Assembly: GCF_900496995.4 (NCBI RefSeq)
Contig: NC_044011.1
Location: 22,476,041-22,540,040, forward strand
DNA from: Aquila chrysaetos chrysaetos
Taxonomy: Eukaryota; Chordata; Aves; Accipitriformes; Accipitridae
DNA: 64,000 nt
Reading direction: 5' to 3'
In this document: positions 35,151 through 47,565 of the stretch, in pieces
How the letters are laid out: every line of letters starts with the position of its first letter
Numbering within the stretch: the stretch's first letter is position 1
Made by a program: the position numbers and the translations under genes
The notes under the pieces: generated by a model
Seen by the model: only the letters and a program-made list of their open reading frames with translations
The model's database searches: none
Told to the model about the DNA's origin: nothing

Positions 35151-38100
35151 GCTCTGATCCATCATAGACGCCTTGGGCTTTCTCTGTGAGATATGGGGAA
35201 CAGGGGAAGACAGGCAGCGGAAATGGAAGGGAATGATACTAACTTCTGGGTCATACCTCAGGGTAAGGACTGGATATGGCCAGAGAGTGCATTTGGATGT
35301 GGGAGCCTGTGCCTCACATGCCCGGGGAAACACAGGGTCACCACGATCCATGGCAGACAGTGAGCTATATTTGGCACTCCTAAATCCCAGGCTGGTTGGC
35401 TAGTCTTCCTCTCACTCATCTTCCTCTCAGTAATAAAGAAGATGAAACATAGATTTGCTGGTGAGGGAAAGGTAGCAGTCCCATATCAGCACCTGTTAAC
35501 ACAGTGGACACGCGTGGTGGTCATGTGCCAAAGTTGAGACCATGCCACTGCCCCCCAGTCCCCACCAGTATGTGCAGCCTGCAGTGGTCTCCTGGCCTGG
35601 GGCAGCTACACAGCAATACAAAAGGATGGGTTTCTTCAGGCCAGATGGAAGCAGAAACAGAAATATATGGGATTTCCCGGCACCCGCACTTAGCTCGTGG
35701 GAATGTGTGGCTTCTGGAAGGCACCCGCACCAACACCTGAACCTCTGTTCACAAGGATGGGTATAAATCAGCTTTTGAGTAACTGCCAGCATCCAGAGAT
35801 CACTGTGTGTTTGTGAAATCTTCTCTGTTGAGAAATTTTGGGTTTACTGTTCTTTAAAAAAAAGGTTCCTTCCCATTTTATTAGTTTTATACACCTGTGA
35901 AATAAATCTTTTGGATTTAGCTATATTTAGCTATGTGTAGGTGAGACAGGTAAGCTCCAGCATTGCAAAGCTCATGGTAAAAATCAGGACAGCTGGCAAT
36001 ATTTTATATTTTTCTCCAGGACCTTAGAATCATGCAGTAATGTCTTAGTCACTGTTTTTATTAAAATAAAAAAAAAAAAAAAAGAATGAGCAAACCTATT
36101 CTCATGACTGGTCAGAGAAAACCTGAGAATATGAACAAATTCAGCACCAAGGGACCAGGAGTCTAGAAATCAGAGTAAGAGCTTGGACACCACTCACTGA
36201 AAAAGTTTGCATTTTCAACCTCAGCTGACAGCCTGAGAGGCAGAGGGTGGGAGGTGGGAAAGAGGGTCGTCTTAACTGCTTTGGGGTGGCCACGCTGCTT
36301 GTGACACCGAGCTGCAGCTTTTCTTCAGGCTTGCTCAGGCACCAGCTTGTAACAGCGCTGATGTGTCACTGCCTCCTGGGAGCTGTTATTTAGCGCAGCA
36401 GCAGCTAATTAAACCCTGGGAAGCAAAGTGCTGGTTAAGTGAACCTCAGCTACGTCTGCCGAAGCCGTGCTGCCTTTCACAGGGGCCTTGGGGACCCCTA
36501 AAACCAGAGCATCATTACGTGCTGGCTTGCCTGGAGCTGGGGAGCCGATGGGGAGACCCGCTGCCCGCCGGCCTGCCTGGGACCAGGCACCAAGGTGGTA
36601 CCTGGGTCCCCGTTGTTGTCCCCGTCCCCACAGCGGGTGGTGGAGGTGGCGATGGCTTTCAACCCAAACCTCCCCAGCAGCTATTGGTGGCGAAAGGGAA
36701 GCCTGTTCACACCCGCACCCTGTTATGGGAACAGGCTGCCTGCCAGACTCCCTCCCCTACCCTGAGGTGTAATTTAGGGTTTTTTAAACCTGGAGATGTA
36801 ATTTAGTGGGTTTGGCTTTTTTTCCTTGAAGGAAGGAATCACTAGATGGCACTGCATCACCGCAGGATGAGCCACCTCCCTCTTTCTCGAGGACAGATGA
36901 AAGACATTGCCTACCTCCTTATTTTCAGCTGTCTGTTTTCAATCTTTACCGGGGGGGAGGAGAAGGAAAAAAAAAAAAAAAAAGCTGTGTCTGTGTTAAT
37001 AAAATGTGCTTTAGCATAGTTTCCCTCTCTAGCTTCAGGAGTGCTAGCCCTGAATCATTTGCTCGTGGGACCTTCTGCTTAGAATAATACACTTTATATG
37101 ACTTGATTTTTGTACTTTGTTCTTTTAGCCCGTTTCTCTCTCCCTGCTATCACCAATGCAACAGATTCAGAAGGCTCAGTGGGAAAAAAGTGGGATTGGA
37201 TGTTTAATTTAAGACCAAACTCCGACAAATGCGGATGATGTTTGGGAATGCTGGTCCCCCGTTAGGCTTCTAAGTTCTTAAAACAAATGAAAATAATAAT
37301 AAATGGATGTACTTAGCTACATGCACATAAATGGCTAATCGAGAGCCATCCACTGACACATGAGTATACATAGCCTTGTTCACTAAGCCATAGTTTCAAT
37401 AAATTATTACTATTATATGCTGCAAAGGTCCTTAATCAGAAGCTTGACCAAAATTACCTTCAGCCACCAAGCTTGCAAAATTGGGCTGTTTCATGACTAC
37501 AGAGCTGATTGCAATAGTTTGACATTTCTATACCTAGTTGGAATCCATAAATTCAATTTGGCAGAAAAAGAGAATAAACTGATGAAAGAAACATTAAAAT
37601 GCATAAAAAGTTTACTTTGGTCTGAAGCCCAAATGAAAAGGTTTTGGTCATTTCCTATTGGCTCAATGAACCTTAATATACTAGTGTTTCTTTCTTCAAG
37701 AAACCTTGCCAAGTAGTAACACTTGGAAGGAGTGGGTGTTTGAGCTCTTTGCAATCTCAGAGAATTAGTCTTACCATTGTGCTGTTTTCATTAGTAGCTG
37801 CTGTAGCTGCAGCACAATTACAGAGGGCAGAAATCTCATTGTTGGGAGGGAGACCAACCTATTTACAGAATTTGCGAGAAATTGCACTGCACACGAAAAT
37901 GCGATTCTTGGCTTAATGCTGCTTTAATCCATTTTTGTGTTGCAAGACCATTAAGATGAAAAGTATTAAAAGTGAAAGTCTTAAAAGGAAAGGTGCCACA
38001 ACTGTGCCTGATTTCCTCTCTTTTCTTATTAAGGGAGTTGGTTAGGCTAGAGCTGCAGCCTGCTGATAATGAAGGATGATAGACTAGCTTTGTCAAATAA

Positions 38101-38430
38101 TTCATGTTTGCTAGCAGTCACTGGACACAGATTTTCGTAATTATTTTGTTGTGTTTCCCCTTTAAATTCACAAACAGATATTTATTTCGGTGAGATATCA
38201 TTGCAGCTGGGAGATGCGATACTTCTGTATGCTTCAGTCTCTCCATGGCAACTGTAAATGGGTCAAGCACCAGTGCAGCCTGGCACACAGCAACTATGGG
38301 AAGGCAGCTGCGGGAGTCTGCCCATGCAGTGCCCTATGTTATCTTCACCTGGAGCTCCCATGGATGATGCTTCCTAGGACAGTACTGAGTGCTGCAGCCA
38401 AGAGGTATCATAGAAAAGTTTTTTTGGTGG

Positions 38431-39004
38431 TGTCCTGGTTTCAGCTGGGATAGAGTCAATTTTCTTCCTAGGAGCTAGTATAGCGTTGCATTTTGGATTT
38501 AGTATGAGAACAATGTTGGTAACACACTGATGTTTTTAGTTGTTGCTAAGTAGTTCTTATCCTAAGTTAAGGATTTTTCAGTTTCCCGTGCTCCGTACAA
38601 GAAGCTGGGAGGGAGCATGGCCAGGACAGCTGACCCGAACTAGCCAAAGGGATATTCCATACCATAGAACGTCATGCTCAGTATATAAACCGGGGGAGTT
38701 GGCCAGGAGGGGTGGATCGCTGCCTGGGGACTGGCTGAGCATCAGTCAGCAGGTGGTGAGCAATTGCATTGTGCATCATTTGTCTTTCTTGGGTTTTATT
38801 TTGCTCTCTTTTTGTTATCTTCCTTTTCGTTACTATTATTATTATAGTATTTTATTTTTTATTTCAATTATTAAACTGTTCTTATCTCAACTCAGAAGTT
38901 TTACTTGTTTTCGATTCTCCTCCCCATCCCACCAGGGGGTGATGGGGGAGGAGTGAGCGAGCAGCTGCGTGGTACTAGTTGCTGGCTGGGGTTAAACAAT
39001 GACA
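38431..39004 (+). mobile_element. Solo LTR of an avian endogenous retrovirus, plus strand (copy 2)
   Basis: This is a 574-nt LTR from TGTCCTGGTTTCAGCTGGGA to GGTTAAACAATGACA, flanked by a perfect 5-bp target duplication ggtgg (38426-38430 and 39005-39009). It has a TATA box, tatataaa at 38682-38689, and a T/A-rich R/U5-like region with ttattaaactgttcttatc. No gag, pol or env lies next to it, so it is a solo LTR left by LTR-LTR recombination. A 5-bp duplication is typical of ERVL-type and some other integrases. I do not assign a formal family name. It is the full-length relative of the shortened copy at 31695-32174. Confidence 0.88.
38682..38689 (+). promoter_or_regulatory. LTR TATA box (tatataaa)
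   Basis: Intact TATA-like octamer in the middle of LTR copy 2, in the sense orientation of the LTR. It could drive + strand transcription into the gene-free region. Copy 1 has a mutated version at the equivalent site. Confidence 0.5.
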
Positions 39005-39009
39005 GGTGG

Positions 39010-41825
39010 TCACTAAACTTTGAGCATCCCCTGGTTCTGCTATAGGTTCTATTAGAGGCTATGTGTTCAGACATCTGATGCTGCACAGACCCATGCTTCA
39101 GGTCTCTGTGATTATTGCAGGTACATTATGGTGCTTTCCCATACCAGTACAGAACTTGTTTCAAGCCATGTTCCAGACTCACGACGAAGAGAGCCTGGGC
39201 TAAGGCAGTCTGAGGGAAGTGCTCGGGAGAAAGAGAGGATGGTTGGTGAGACTGTCATGTTGTATGCAAGAGAGGAAAGAGAGCTACAGGTACAATGAAT
39301 GCAGGCTCTGCTCAGTTGCAAAGTAAACTAATTTTCAGCACATTGGGATACAGGGAGAACTCACTGAGGATAGAGACGTGCAGAGAAGCAGCAGCAAGGA
39401 GGGGTGTCCTGGTACCTTGGTGCAGGAGTACCTTGACATTAGGCAACCCCATTTGGATCCCGCATTACATGGCTTGCGAGGCTACTTACCTTCCATGTGG
39501 ATAAGCAATTACATGGTCTGAAGTTAACATGATTCAGCGCTGCAACTGAAATGGACAAGATGAAACAAGAGTCGGAAATGACCCGACTTCGCAATATTGC
39601 GAGAGTTAATTCTAGACTGACTGTTGAGGGAGAAAACCCAGACATGTTTAGCCATAAAATTATAGTAGTGCTAGACAGATGAAATGGAGGCATGCATTAG
39701 GGTTTTGTAATAGGGACATTCAGGGCTATTCCCAAGGCCAAAATGCAATTTACATTTCCGAACATCTGCCTGTGGAAACTGGGGTGGGGAACTCTAAACC
39801 TAATCTCTGGTGCCTGTAAGTCTTGTTACAGGATCTTTTCATTCCCACAGCAGTCTTGATCATTCAGTGGTGGGAATCTTTCTTCTCTGCTGATCTGTGA
39901 CCTGATGCATTTTATCTCCTGAATAGTATCTATTGTGCAATAGGATCATAACATGCAAATAAATTCTTCTGAACAACCATTTCAATTGATGGAGTAAGAA
40001 GCAGCCTTGTCATGATGCTGTCTGTTAGTACTGGTGTCTGCTAGTGAAACTGATGTCCAGTCAATAGTCCACATTATTGAATCTTGGTCAGGTATACAAC
40101 TGCTAGGAGGAAGAGACACTGATTATCACTTTGTTGAGGTACAAGTGAATTTCTATTCACCACTGGGAAAAAAACCCCAAACCAATGGCAATCACAGACC
40201 TGCTGGAGCTATTAACACACAACCTCCACCTGGAGAAATAATGTTTTTGTCTCTGTGGCCATTTTTACATAAGTAAATAATTCTGTGCAAAAGGAGCAGA
40301 TCAGTAGACTGGGGCAGATGGATCACCATCTAATATATCAAAATTGTTAATGGTTTGGGTATTTGACTCTGGACTAGATTTAATCTGGTCCCCTGATATC
40401 CCTATCTCACACGTGATTTGAGGCTGTGTGAAGGTCAAGTCACTGATTTAGCCACTTATTGTCTCCATTATGGACTGGGGAGTGTTTGGTGCATAGGTGG
40501 ATGGATGAGAGGTTTTGGATGAATTTCCTCCTCAGAGAATCTAGTTTGAATGTGCTAAAACCACTCTGAAAACCTGACTGGCAGGTGGTAAATTGGGACA
40601 GTCAGAGTTTCACTTCAACGCTGAACCAGAAGGGCAGTATGGGCACAACATGTTGAACACAGCAAGGGCGGGTTGTTGGGGTCAAACGCTTCTGGTGTCT
40701 AAGTGGAGACTGTTTTGTTCTCAAGTCATTAAAAACTCAGCAGGGAACTAGTTCCTTTGTCTGCAATATTGTCTAAATGATCACTTAGCTCACCATGGCA
40801 GTTAATCTTTTTTTCTTTCTAAAATACATGTCATGACACAATTGTTAGATCATTTGCCCTCAGGATGTTCTTCACACTGTTTTTCTAACCTGTTAGCACA
40901 AAACCTCTTCTCTTTTGAGTCTCTAAACACATAGGTGAACTTATCTGAGTCATACATGCTCTTTTGTTCTTCATCATCTTGCAGTGATTAGAGTTATTCT
41001 TTAATTTAAGGACAGCTAATGACCGTTATTTCAAATGCTTACATTCCCTTTGGGTGCAGAACCCAAGATACATGGAAGCTGATTTTGGAGGGTGTGGAGC
41101 AGTAGCAAAGCTATTCAAATCCCTGGGGCTGTACTGCTTTAGCCCTTCTGAATATTATGGACTACTCTAAATTGGGCATCTTTATTTTTTAAAAATTTAG
41201 ATCTACAAATGAAGAGATGTCTCTTGATTTTATTCAGCAAATCTCATGATCACACACTCTGTGGCTGCCTGAGTTTAATTAAATTAACTTGTGTCATTGT
41301 TAGTGGTGGAAAAGGAGAAAAAAAATGAACAGCTGGTAAAGAGATCAACGTTAGTATTTCCAGTTCAGAGTGGTCAGCCTAGCCCAAGAGTTTTGCAGAT
41401 CACTCCCTCTCCACATACACAGCTATATATAGCTGAGAGTTGCCTTGAGATAGCAATTACTTCACTGCTTCCTCTTAACTAGCATGGCCTCTCCCAGTGT
41501 AGGACCAAACAACCTGGAACATGATGACTTTTATCCTTTATATACGTAGTCTTGTCTCCAGTGTAATTCAGAGCATCTCAGAGGTGGCCCCTGCGCTGTA
41601 GTCCAGGGCAGCATGTGAAGTAGAGACCTGACACAGACCACCATGTTGTAATTGTTTTCACAGACTGCTCAGCCTTCATCTTAAGCCTAGCTAAATTTTT
41701 TCTCCCTAATTTCTGCTGAGTTATTTGAATTTTCCAGGACATCACTGGTCTGTTGGTTAGATATCTTCTGTTTTCCAGATTCAATTTATTCAAAGCCCTT
41801 TGTTCTTTGGCAACACAATTCGTTA
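39010..41825. other. Gene-free interval 39.0-41.8 kb
   Basis: Unique-looking moderate-AT DNA. I recognise no exon, RNA gene or repeat in it. Confidence 0.5.
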
Positions 41826-41827
41826 GT

Positions 41828-42625
41828 TTAATTTTTTTTTTCCTAGCCTTTATTTTGCTAGGCTAAAATAAACTTAAGTTCTCATTGTCTCCTTCCATGA
41901 AGAAGGTTTTTCCATTCACCCGATAAATTTAGTGCCCCCCCCCCCCCCCCCCCCCCGAAATCCTTTTTGATGCAGAGTGGATTTTCTTGAACATAGGCTG
42001 CTGGAATTGTATACAGCACTGTAGTGTCTTGTGCAGTGGCAATAATATTAGTACATCTCTAGCTTTTTGGGGGCAAATATCTTTATTTATGCTACTCAGG
42101 ACTTCTTGTTTTTGGCATAGGTTTTATGGTTACCCTGAGGGTAAATGAAACATATAGGTCTTTTATTTTGTCAGTTGTTTCCAAATGTTGCTTCCCCACT
42201 GTGATAGCAAGACTGTGATTATTTTATTAGTTTCTATGTATTTGTTCTATTACTTACCCAATTTCTCTCTCTCCAATCTTCAAGAGCTTTCAGTCTCTCT
42301 CTGATGATATTCTGGTCATTCCCCCCATTAGCAGTGATCCGGTGGTTTGTCAGCAGTGCTTCCCAGCTTTGTCAGCTGTGAATTTCATTACACCATTCCT
42401 ATTTCTTGGTATCAAGAACAGTGATAAAAATAGTAAGGAAAGATTTGTTCAAAGACCATGGGCTGAGTTAGTAACTTTCCTCTGACTTAGCACATCTCGT
42501 CTGTGCTGTCTATTGGCACATGCATGTTCCTTATCAATGTAGTAATTCTCCTCTTCTCCAGTTGAACCATTAGTCTCCTGTTCAGTACTGTATCAAATGC
42601 TTTGCAAAATTAGATCCAATGCACT
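41828..42625 (-). mobile_element. Ancient CR1/L3-like LINE, minus strand, first part (3' side)
   Basis: The + strand text runs in the antisense order of old sauropsid CR1/L3 elements. It has taggctaaaataaacttaag, then aggtttttccattcacccga, cttggtatcaagaacagtga, gataaaaatagtaaggaaag, and atcaaatgctttgcaaaatt. It is interrupted by the C22 tract at 41935-41956. The same element seems to resume after the younger CR1 at about 43605. No coding frame is kept. Confidence 0.6.
41935..41956. repeat. C22 homopolymer
   Basis: Uninterrupted run of 22 C between agtg and gaaatcc, lying inside the ancient CR1/L3-like LINE. The complementary strand is a G22 tract. Confidence 0.9.
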
Positions 42626-42626
42626 T

Positions 42627-43604
42627 CCACAGAATTAGAGAGTTTCTGAGGTGGGAAGGCACCTCTGAAGATCGTCTAGTCCAACCCCCTGCTCAGAGCA
42701 GGGTGCTCAGGGACTTGTCCTGTTTGGGTTTGAATTTCTCCAAGGAGGGAGACTCCACAAGCTCTCCGGGCAACATCTTCCAGTCTTCAAACACCCCTGT
42801 GAAAAAAAACCAAAAAAAGCTTCTTATGTTTAAATGGGATCTCCTGTGTTTCAGTTTGTGCCCTTTGCCTCTTGTCCTGTCACTGGGCAGCACTGAAAGG
42901 ACCCTGGCTCCTTCTTATTTACTTTCCCCATCAAGTATTCATACACACTATACGATCCCCCTGAGCCTTCTCTTCTCCAGGCTGAACAGTCCCAGCTCTC
43001 CCAGGCTCTCCTCGTATGAAGAACACTCCAGTCCCTTAATTATCATTGTGGCCTTCCACTGGACTTGCTCCAGTATGGCCGTGTCTCGTACTGGGGAGCC
43101 CAGCGCTGGACCCAGCGCTCCAGGTGTGTCTCACCAGAGCTGAGCAGAGGGGAAGGATCACCTCCCTCAGCCTGCTGGTGACACTTCCTAAGGCAAGTTT
43201 GCTGCAAGGGCACACTGCTGGCTCATGATCGACATACCATCACCCCTCTGTGTGCCCTTCCCTCTCTTTTTTCTTTTCTGCCGAGCTGCTTGCCAGCCAG
43301 CCAGTCCCCAGCCTGTGCTGGTGCCTGGGCTTGTTCCTCCCCAGGTGCAGGGCTTTGCATTTCTTTGTTGGCCTATTTCTCCAGCCTGTTGAGGTCCCTC
43401 TGAATGATAGCACGACTCTCTGGCATATCAGCCACTCTTCCCAGTTTGGTGTCATCAGCAAACTTGCTAGGAGTGCACTCAGTCCCATCATCCAGGTCAT
43501 TAATGAAGATGTTCAACAGTGTTGGCCCTGGGATGAAACCCTGCGGTGCACCCCTAGTGAACAGCCTCCAACTAGACTTTGTACTGCTTATTGCCACCCT
43601 TAAT
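42627..43604 (-). mobile_element. CR1 LINE, 5'-truncated, minus strand
   Basis: This is about 980 nt of the 3' part of a chicken-repeat-1 LINE read on the minus strand. On the + strand the recognisable order is gtgggaaggcacctctgaag, gtctagtccaaccccctgct, gagccttctcttctccaggc, ctggacttgctccagtatgg, agcgctccaggtgtgtctca, and cagcaaacttgctaggagtg. It covers the end of the reverse-transcriptase coding region and the 3' UTR, and the 5' part of the element is missing, as is usual for CR1. Several frame breaks make it inactive. It sits inside an older LINE. Confidence 0.9.
43240..43597 (-). pseudogene. Decayed CR1 reverse-transcriptase fragment
   Basis: On the minus strand one frame (43597-43373) gives a RT motif-B-like APQGFIPGP, then NIFINDLDDG and the catalytic FADDTKLG with IQRDLNRLEK. 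A second frame (43500-43240) continues with KCKALHLGRNKPRHQ, so at least one frameshift separates them. The protein belongs to the CR1 ORF2 C-terminal part. It is non-functional, as only a fragment is left and the frame is broken. Confidence 0.85.
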
Positions 43605-43700
43605 TACAATAACTTTTTTAGATAGTCAGAGAAAAGAGATCAAGTTAGTCTAGTTTGATGTGTGCTTGCCAAATGCACGTTGCACTTCATCCAGGTTTGG
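43605..43700 (-). mobile_element. Ancient CR1/L3-like LINE, second part (5' side)
   Basis: After the younger CR1 the + strand reads agagatcaagttagtctagt ttgatg, which fits the next expected block of the old LINE ('gatatcaagttagtttgaca'). This suggests that the older element was split by the CR1 insertion. Confidence 0.5.
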
Positions 43701-46700
43701 TTTCCCCTCTCCATCTTTAAGAGGTTTCCAACTGGAGACAGATTCTGGGACCCGTACCTTGATAAGACAAATGTGGTGCAGTTCATAGGTGTGTTAGAGG
43801 AAGAAATCTGTACTTGAGGGTAGGAGGGAACTCTAGGATGCTACTGTTGCATCAGATCTGTGGCATATGGCTCAGCTGATATTCTGTAGGGCCTTTCTGG
43901 AAATTTTTTTTTGGCCAGTATTATCAGCAATAATAAAATTTCAAATAAAAACATTTTCTCAGCCTGCAGCTTAGCCTGCTAATCCTTACCTTTTGAAACT
44001 GGGATTGCTTCTGAGAAGAAGAGTGTAGTATTCATTTAGAAGGAATCTGCAGTGTAGAATATATATGTAGTTGGAGTGCATGAGGATACAAAACCTTCCT
44101 CTAGCTTTTCTACACTTATTTTCATTGCACATAAAAGGCTTTGCAATAGATATCAAACAAACATAATATTGCTTGTCTGCTTGGGGAAATTTAACATAAA
44201 AGCATCTGTAAGAAGGAAATTACATAAAAATGAGATGATAGAAGTAATGGAGATTTAGATGAGGAGAAATCAGTTCTCATTATGAGGTAATAAGATTGCT
44301 ATCTGGCTGTGTATTAGAATAGAGTTCATCAATGAGATTTCTGTTGGTGAAGCTAAATAATGGAATGAACATAATTTTCTTGCCTTTGGAGCTGGTAATT
44401 TCTATCCTTAGTGAGTGTATTGCTTATGTGTTTCCAAACATTATGCGTATCACAAATAATACACGTACAGAATTCAGCAAAGCAAGCATGATTAGTGTGA
44501 ATATAAAGAAAATCAAAGTCCCTTCAGTTTAATGAATCACATATTGACCAAAAAAGAAAGCAGATGATCAGGACAACTGAGGATCAGAAAAGCAAATCTT
44601 CAGCAATAGTTTGTGGCAGCTATATATCTTGAGGTGCAGGAGTTAGCAGCTAAATAGATTGGACATACTGCAGTACAGTCTTAAATATGATTCTCTGGCA
44701 GCGTTGTGAACTCTATTGGAAAAAGCTAACTATGGGGACACAGTCTCTGATCCTGCAGATGCTTATGGATGAGTTTTACTTCAAGCATTGATTCCTACTG
44801 AAGTCAGGGCTAAGAGCTGCCTGCTTAACGAGGCCAAAATGCATCTAAGTATTTGTGGGATGGGGGACCAGCTTTTCTTCAGTATTTGTTTGAGGATAAC
44901 AAACCCTCATATTATCCATTAGTGGTCAATGGAAAAAAAAAAATATATTTTTGATGACTGCTGTTCGCTGGCATCATTTCCAGTATACACCTCTGTTGTT
45001 CTTTTAATTTCCTTTTTACTGCAAATGACAGCTCTGCATTTATAGACCTGGAAGCTACCCCACGGTATTCTCTTGGCAGTCCAGTCTCAATGTAAAAGCA
45101 TCATGTCAGTAAACAACATACCTGAGAGGGAGCATGGGATAGATACCCTGTTCTTGGAGCTGCTCCGGCTCCCACTGTTCCCATGGGTGCACTTTAGGAT
45201 GTTGGTTCTGACACTATATGGGTTGGGAGTGGAGCCACATTTCCAAAGCTGAGCCCTTCTCTTGATTCCTCTTCCTACAAAAAAAAAGGGAGGGGAGAAT
45301 GGGCAGGGAGTTGTCTGCCATAATCCCTTTGTTCTGAAATTCACTTTCTACTCTGTTTGACCCAGGCTGAACTTGATGGAAATGGGGTTTCCAGGCTTGG
45401 TTGTTGGGAACCACTACTCACGGCGGCAGCAGCTGCTAGCTTTCAGGGCAGGTTGCACGTCTCTGCTTGCTTCCCAAACCAGGACTCCACTCCCACCCAT
45501 CTTCCCTTCCCAAACTTAAGCTCCTTGCTTCCTTCTACACACTCTTAAGCAACATTTCACTCCCTGGCTCCTCTTTCCTCGCCTTCCTTTCCTGTCTGCC
45601 AAAATGAGGACTCTAATCCTACTCCTCTTCCTTCTTAATTGCTCTTCTCCTTTCACCTCAGGGCTAAACATGATCTAGCCTTTCTTCCATCCTAATCCAA
45701 TGCTCTCTACCTCATTCTGCCAAGTTCCTGCTGTTTGCATTGGAATTACAGGCATGGTTGTGTTGGGTGTTAATTGTACCAACTCCTGATTGCCCTCTGG
45801 GAACTACGAGGGAATTACCCAGCAGCTCCTGTGGAAACCTCCATGCAGTCATTGTCAAGAGTTGCTGCTGCCACCTGCCCCACACATTCACCTGGAAGAA
45901 TTTTCCATACCCCTCATGGCATGCAGACCATGGATTGGGAACTTTAGATCTTGACATCTGTTATGTGGGACTGCCAAGAAAACTGAAGGACTGGGGTTTT
46001 AGGTGTGACAGGTATATGTTGTGGAGTGTCTGCATATGCTCAGAAAGAATATACACTTGGCTAGAGAGAAGGGAAGGAGGGTTTGTACATAAGTTGCAGG
46101 AATGTGAACTGGGCATCCATAGTATTTTAGTTTTGTCACATAATTTCCAATATTATATCTGTTTTATCCATGAAGCACTAACTTCCACTTAAACTAACTG
46201 CCTGGAGCACAAAAGTACTTGTCACTAAAGCCAATTTAATCTTTTAGAGGTGTATGAATCAGTTGCTCGAAGTTACCACTTTCTGTCGGCATCAACCTTT
46301 ACAATAGCTACTCTCCCATTTTCACAATACAGGGTTTTTTTTCCTTTCTGAAATATTTGAAGAATGGTTTCTAAAAGATACCAAGTATCTGGCTTCTAAT
46401 TTCAGTGGTGATTTCGCATCTAACTAACTTCAACTGGTTTGAGAAAGTCAACCCCATTGAATTAAAAAAACCCCAAGAATAAAGTGTCTAGATGTTCAGT
46501 ATAGTCTCATCCACATTTGAAAAACTCAACATGCTTTGTTTTTAGGCTATGCTTAGAATGGGTCATTTAAACAACCAGTGGACATTTAAATAAGCAGTTA
46601 ATTGATTGTGAGATCCCTATTGATTCTCTTATGTTAGTATGCTCCTTATAGCCATTGCCTATGCCCACATGTAAAGCTTACTGCTCATGTGCTTCCAGTG

Positions 46701-47035
46701 CTCAGGAGGCACACTTCTCTGATCAGTCAATCTTTTATAGAGAAAGCAGTGTGTGTCATGAAGAAAACTGACTGAAACCTGTGGCCTGTTGTGGCATAAG
46801 ATTTAATGCAAAAGCTTTCAGACGCGCTAGTAAAGCATGCCCAAATAGCAGGGAAACATGATTTTTCAGATCAATCTTTGTAAAAGCTCCATCAGTATGT
46901 GTTCACAGAACTATTCATAAAGAGGATGAGTCTGTGCCTTGAATGCTTATTTATAGCCATATTTTAGAGGTAAGCAGCATCAGTTTAAACAGCTTTGAAA
47001 GAAAGAAGGTTTGGGAAAGGTTCTCTAAGGGTTCA
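43700..47035. other. Gene-free interval 43.7-47.0 kb
   Basis: No supported gene. It holds an ancient palindromic repeat relic near 44.75-44.82 kb and an A-run around 44931-44941. Short open frames (up to 150 codons, 45740-46192) show no domain. Confidence 0.5.
44750..44818. repeat. Possible ancient palindromic amniote repeat (half copy)
   Basis: The string gatcctgcagatgcttatgg atgagttttactt, then ctactgaagtcaggg, resembles the old sauropsid element with pattern 'gatcctgcaaacacttatgcacgtgagtaactttac... attgacttcaatggg'. Here only one arm is seen. Confidence 0.45.
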
Positions 47036-47037
47036 AG

Positions 47038-47235
47038 CTGGGTGATCCAGGCACCTGGGGTCATGTACAAGACATTGAACTGGGAGCAAGTTACTTGAAG
47101 CTCACCTCTTCTCTGTGCCATTGTCCTCCCTAAAGATGGGAGAGACATCTCTTCCTGCTCTTGGCTTTTCTTTTTTATCTTCATTTGCTTTGCCTATTTA
47201 CACTGTAGCATCTTGGGACAGAGAGGTTCAGATCT
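47038..47235 (+). repeat. MIR-like (amniote MIR) SINE relic, plus strand
   Basis: The text ctgggagcaagttacttgaa gctcacctcttctctgtgcc, then ttgtcctccctaaagatggg and gcctatttacactgtagcat cttgggacagagag follows the core and the sauropsid-type 3' tail of amniote MIR elements (gggcaagtcactt.. ctctgtgcc.. cctatttagactgtaagctctttggggcag). Confidence 0.65.
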
Positions 47236-47565
47236 AATCCATCAGTATTACCAAAGGTCTCAGGTGACTTTCAGAGGGGCAGGTCTTCTTTTCATCAGCT
47301 GTATCTTTCTAGACTGAATATAAAGGGAGTCTCACTTAGGTGACAGTCAATAACAGTCAATATTCAAATTTGCTTGAACTGGATAGTTGGTTGCTATGTG
47401 TGGACTACACCACAGCTGGACTCTCTAAGGACATCTGTAACGTAAGGTGATCACTATGCCTAGAAGTGTTGCTGTTTTACCTCCTAGGATATCTGCTGGT
47501 TTTACTTTATTTTAGATATTACTGCTGATTAAAGGTCTTAGAAAATATAAATATATTTATTCAAA

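Larger units (their letters stand above)
32180..38425. other. Gene-free interval between the two LTRs
   Basis: Apart from the MIR, palindromic and CR1 relics listed separately, this 6.25 kb holds an AT-rich block at 34.86-34.93 kb, A-runs at 36068-36083 and 36967-36983, and a GC-richer stretch at about 36.3-36.77 kb. That stretch has an open frame of 147 codons with no recognisable domain. No supported gene. Confidence 0.6.

Noticed and set aside
36363..36806. Open frame of 147 codons, Pro/Gly-rich
   Set aside because: No recognisable domain, no splice sites or poly(A) context, and an overlapping frame on the same strand is equally long. Explained by local GC richness.
42619..43143. Open frame of 174 codons on the + strand
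   Set aside because: It lies in the antisense of the CR1 LINE 3' end. The protein has no family resemblance and the frame is a by-product of the repeat.
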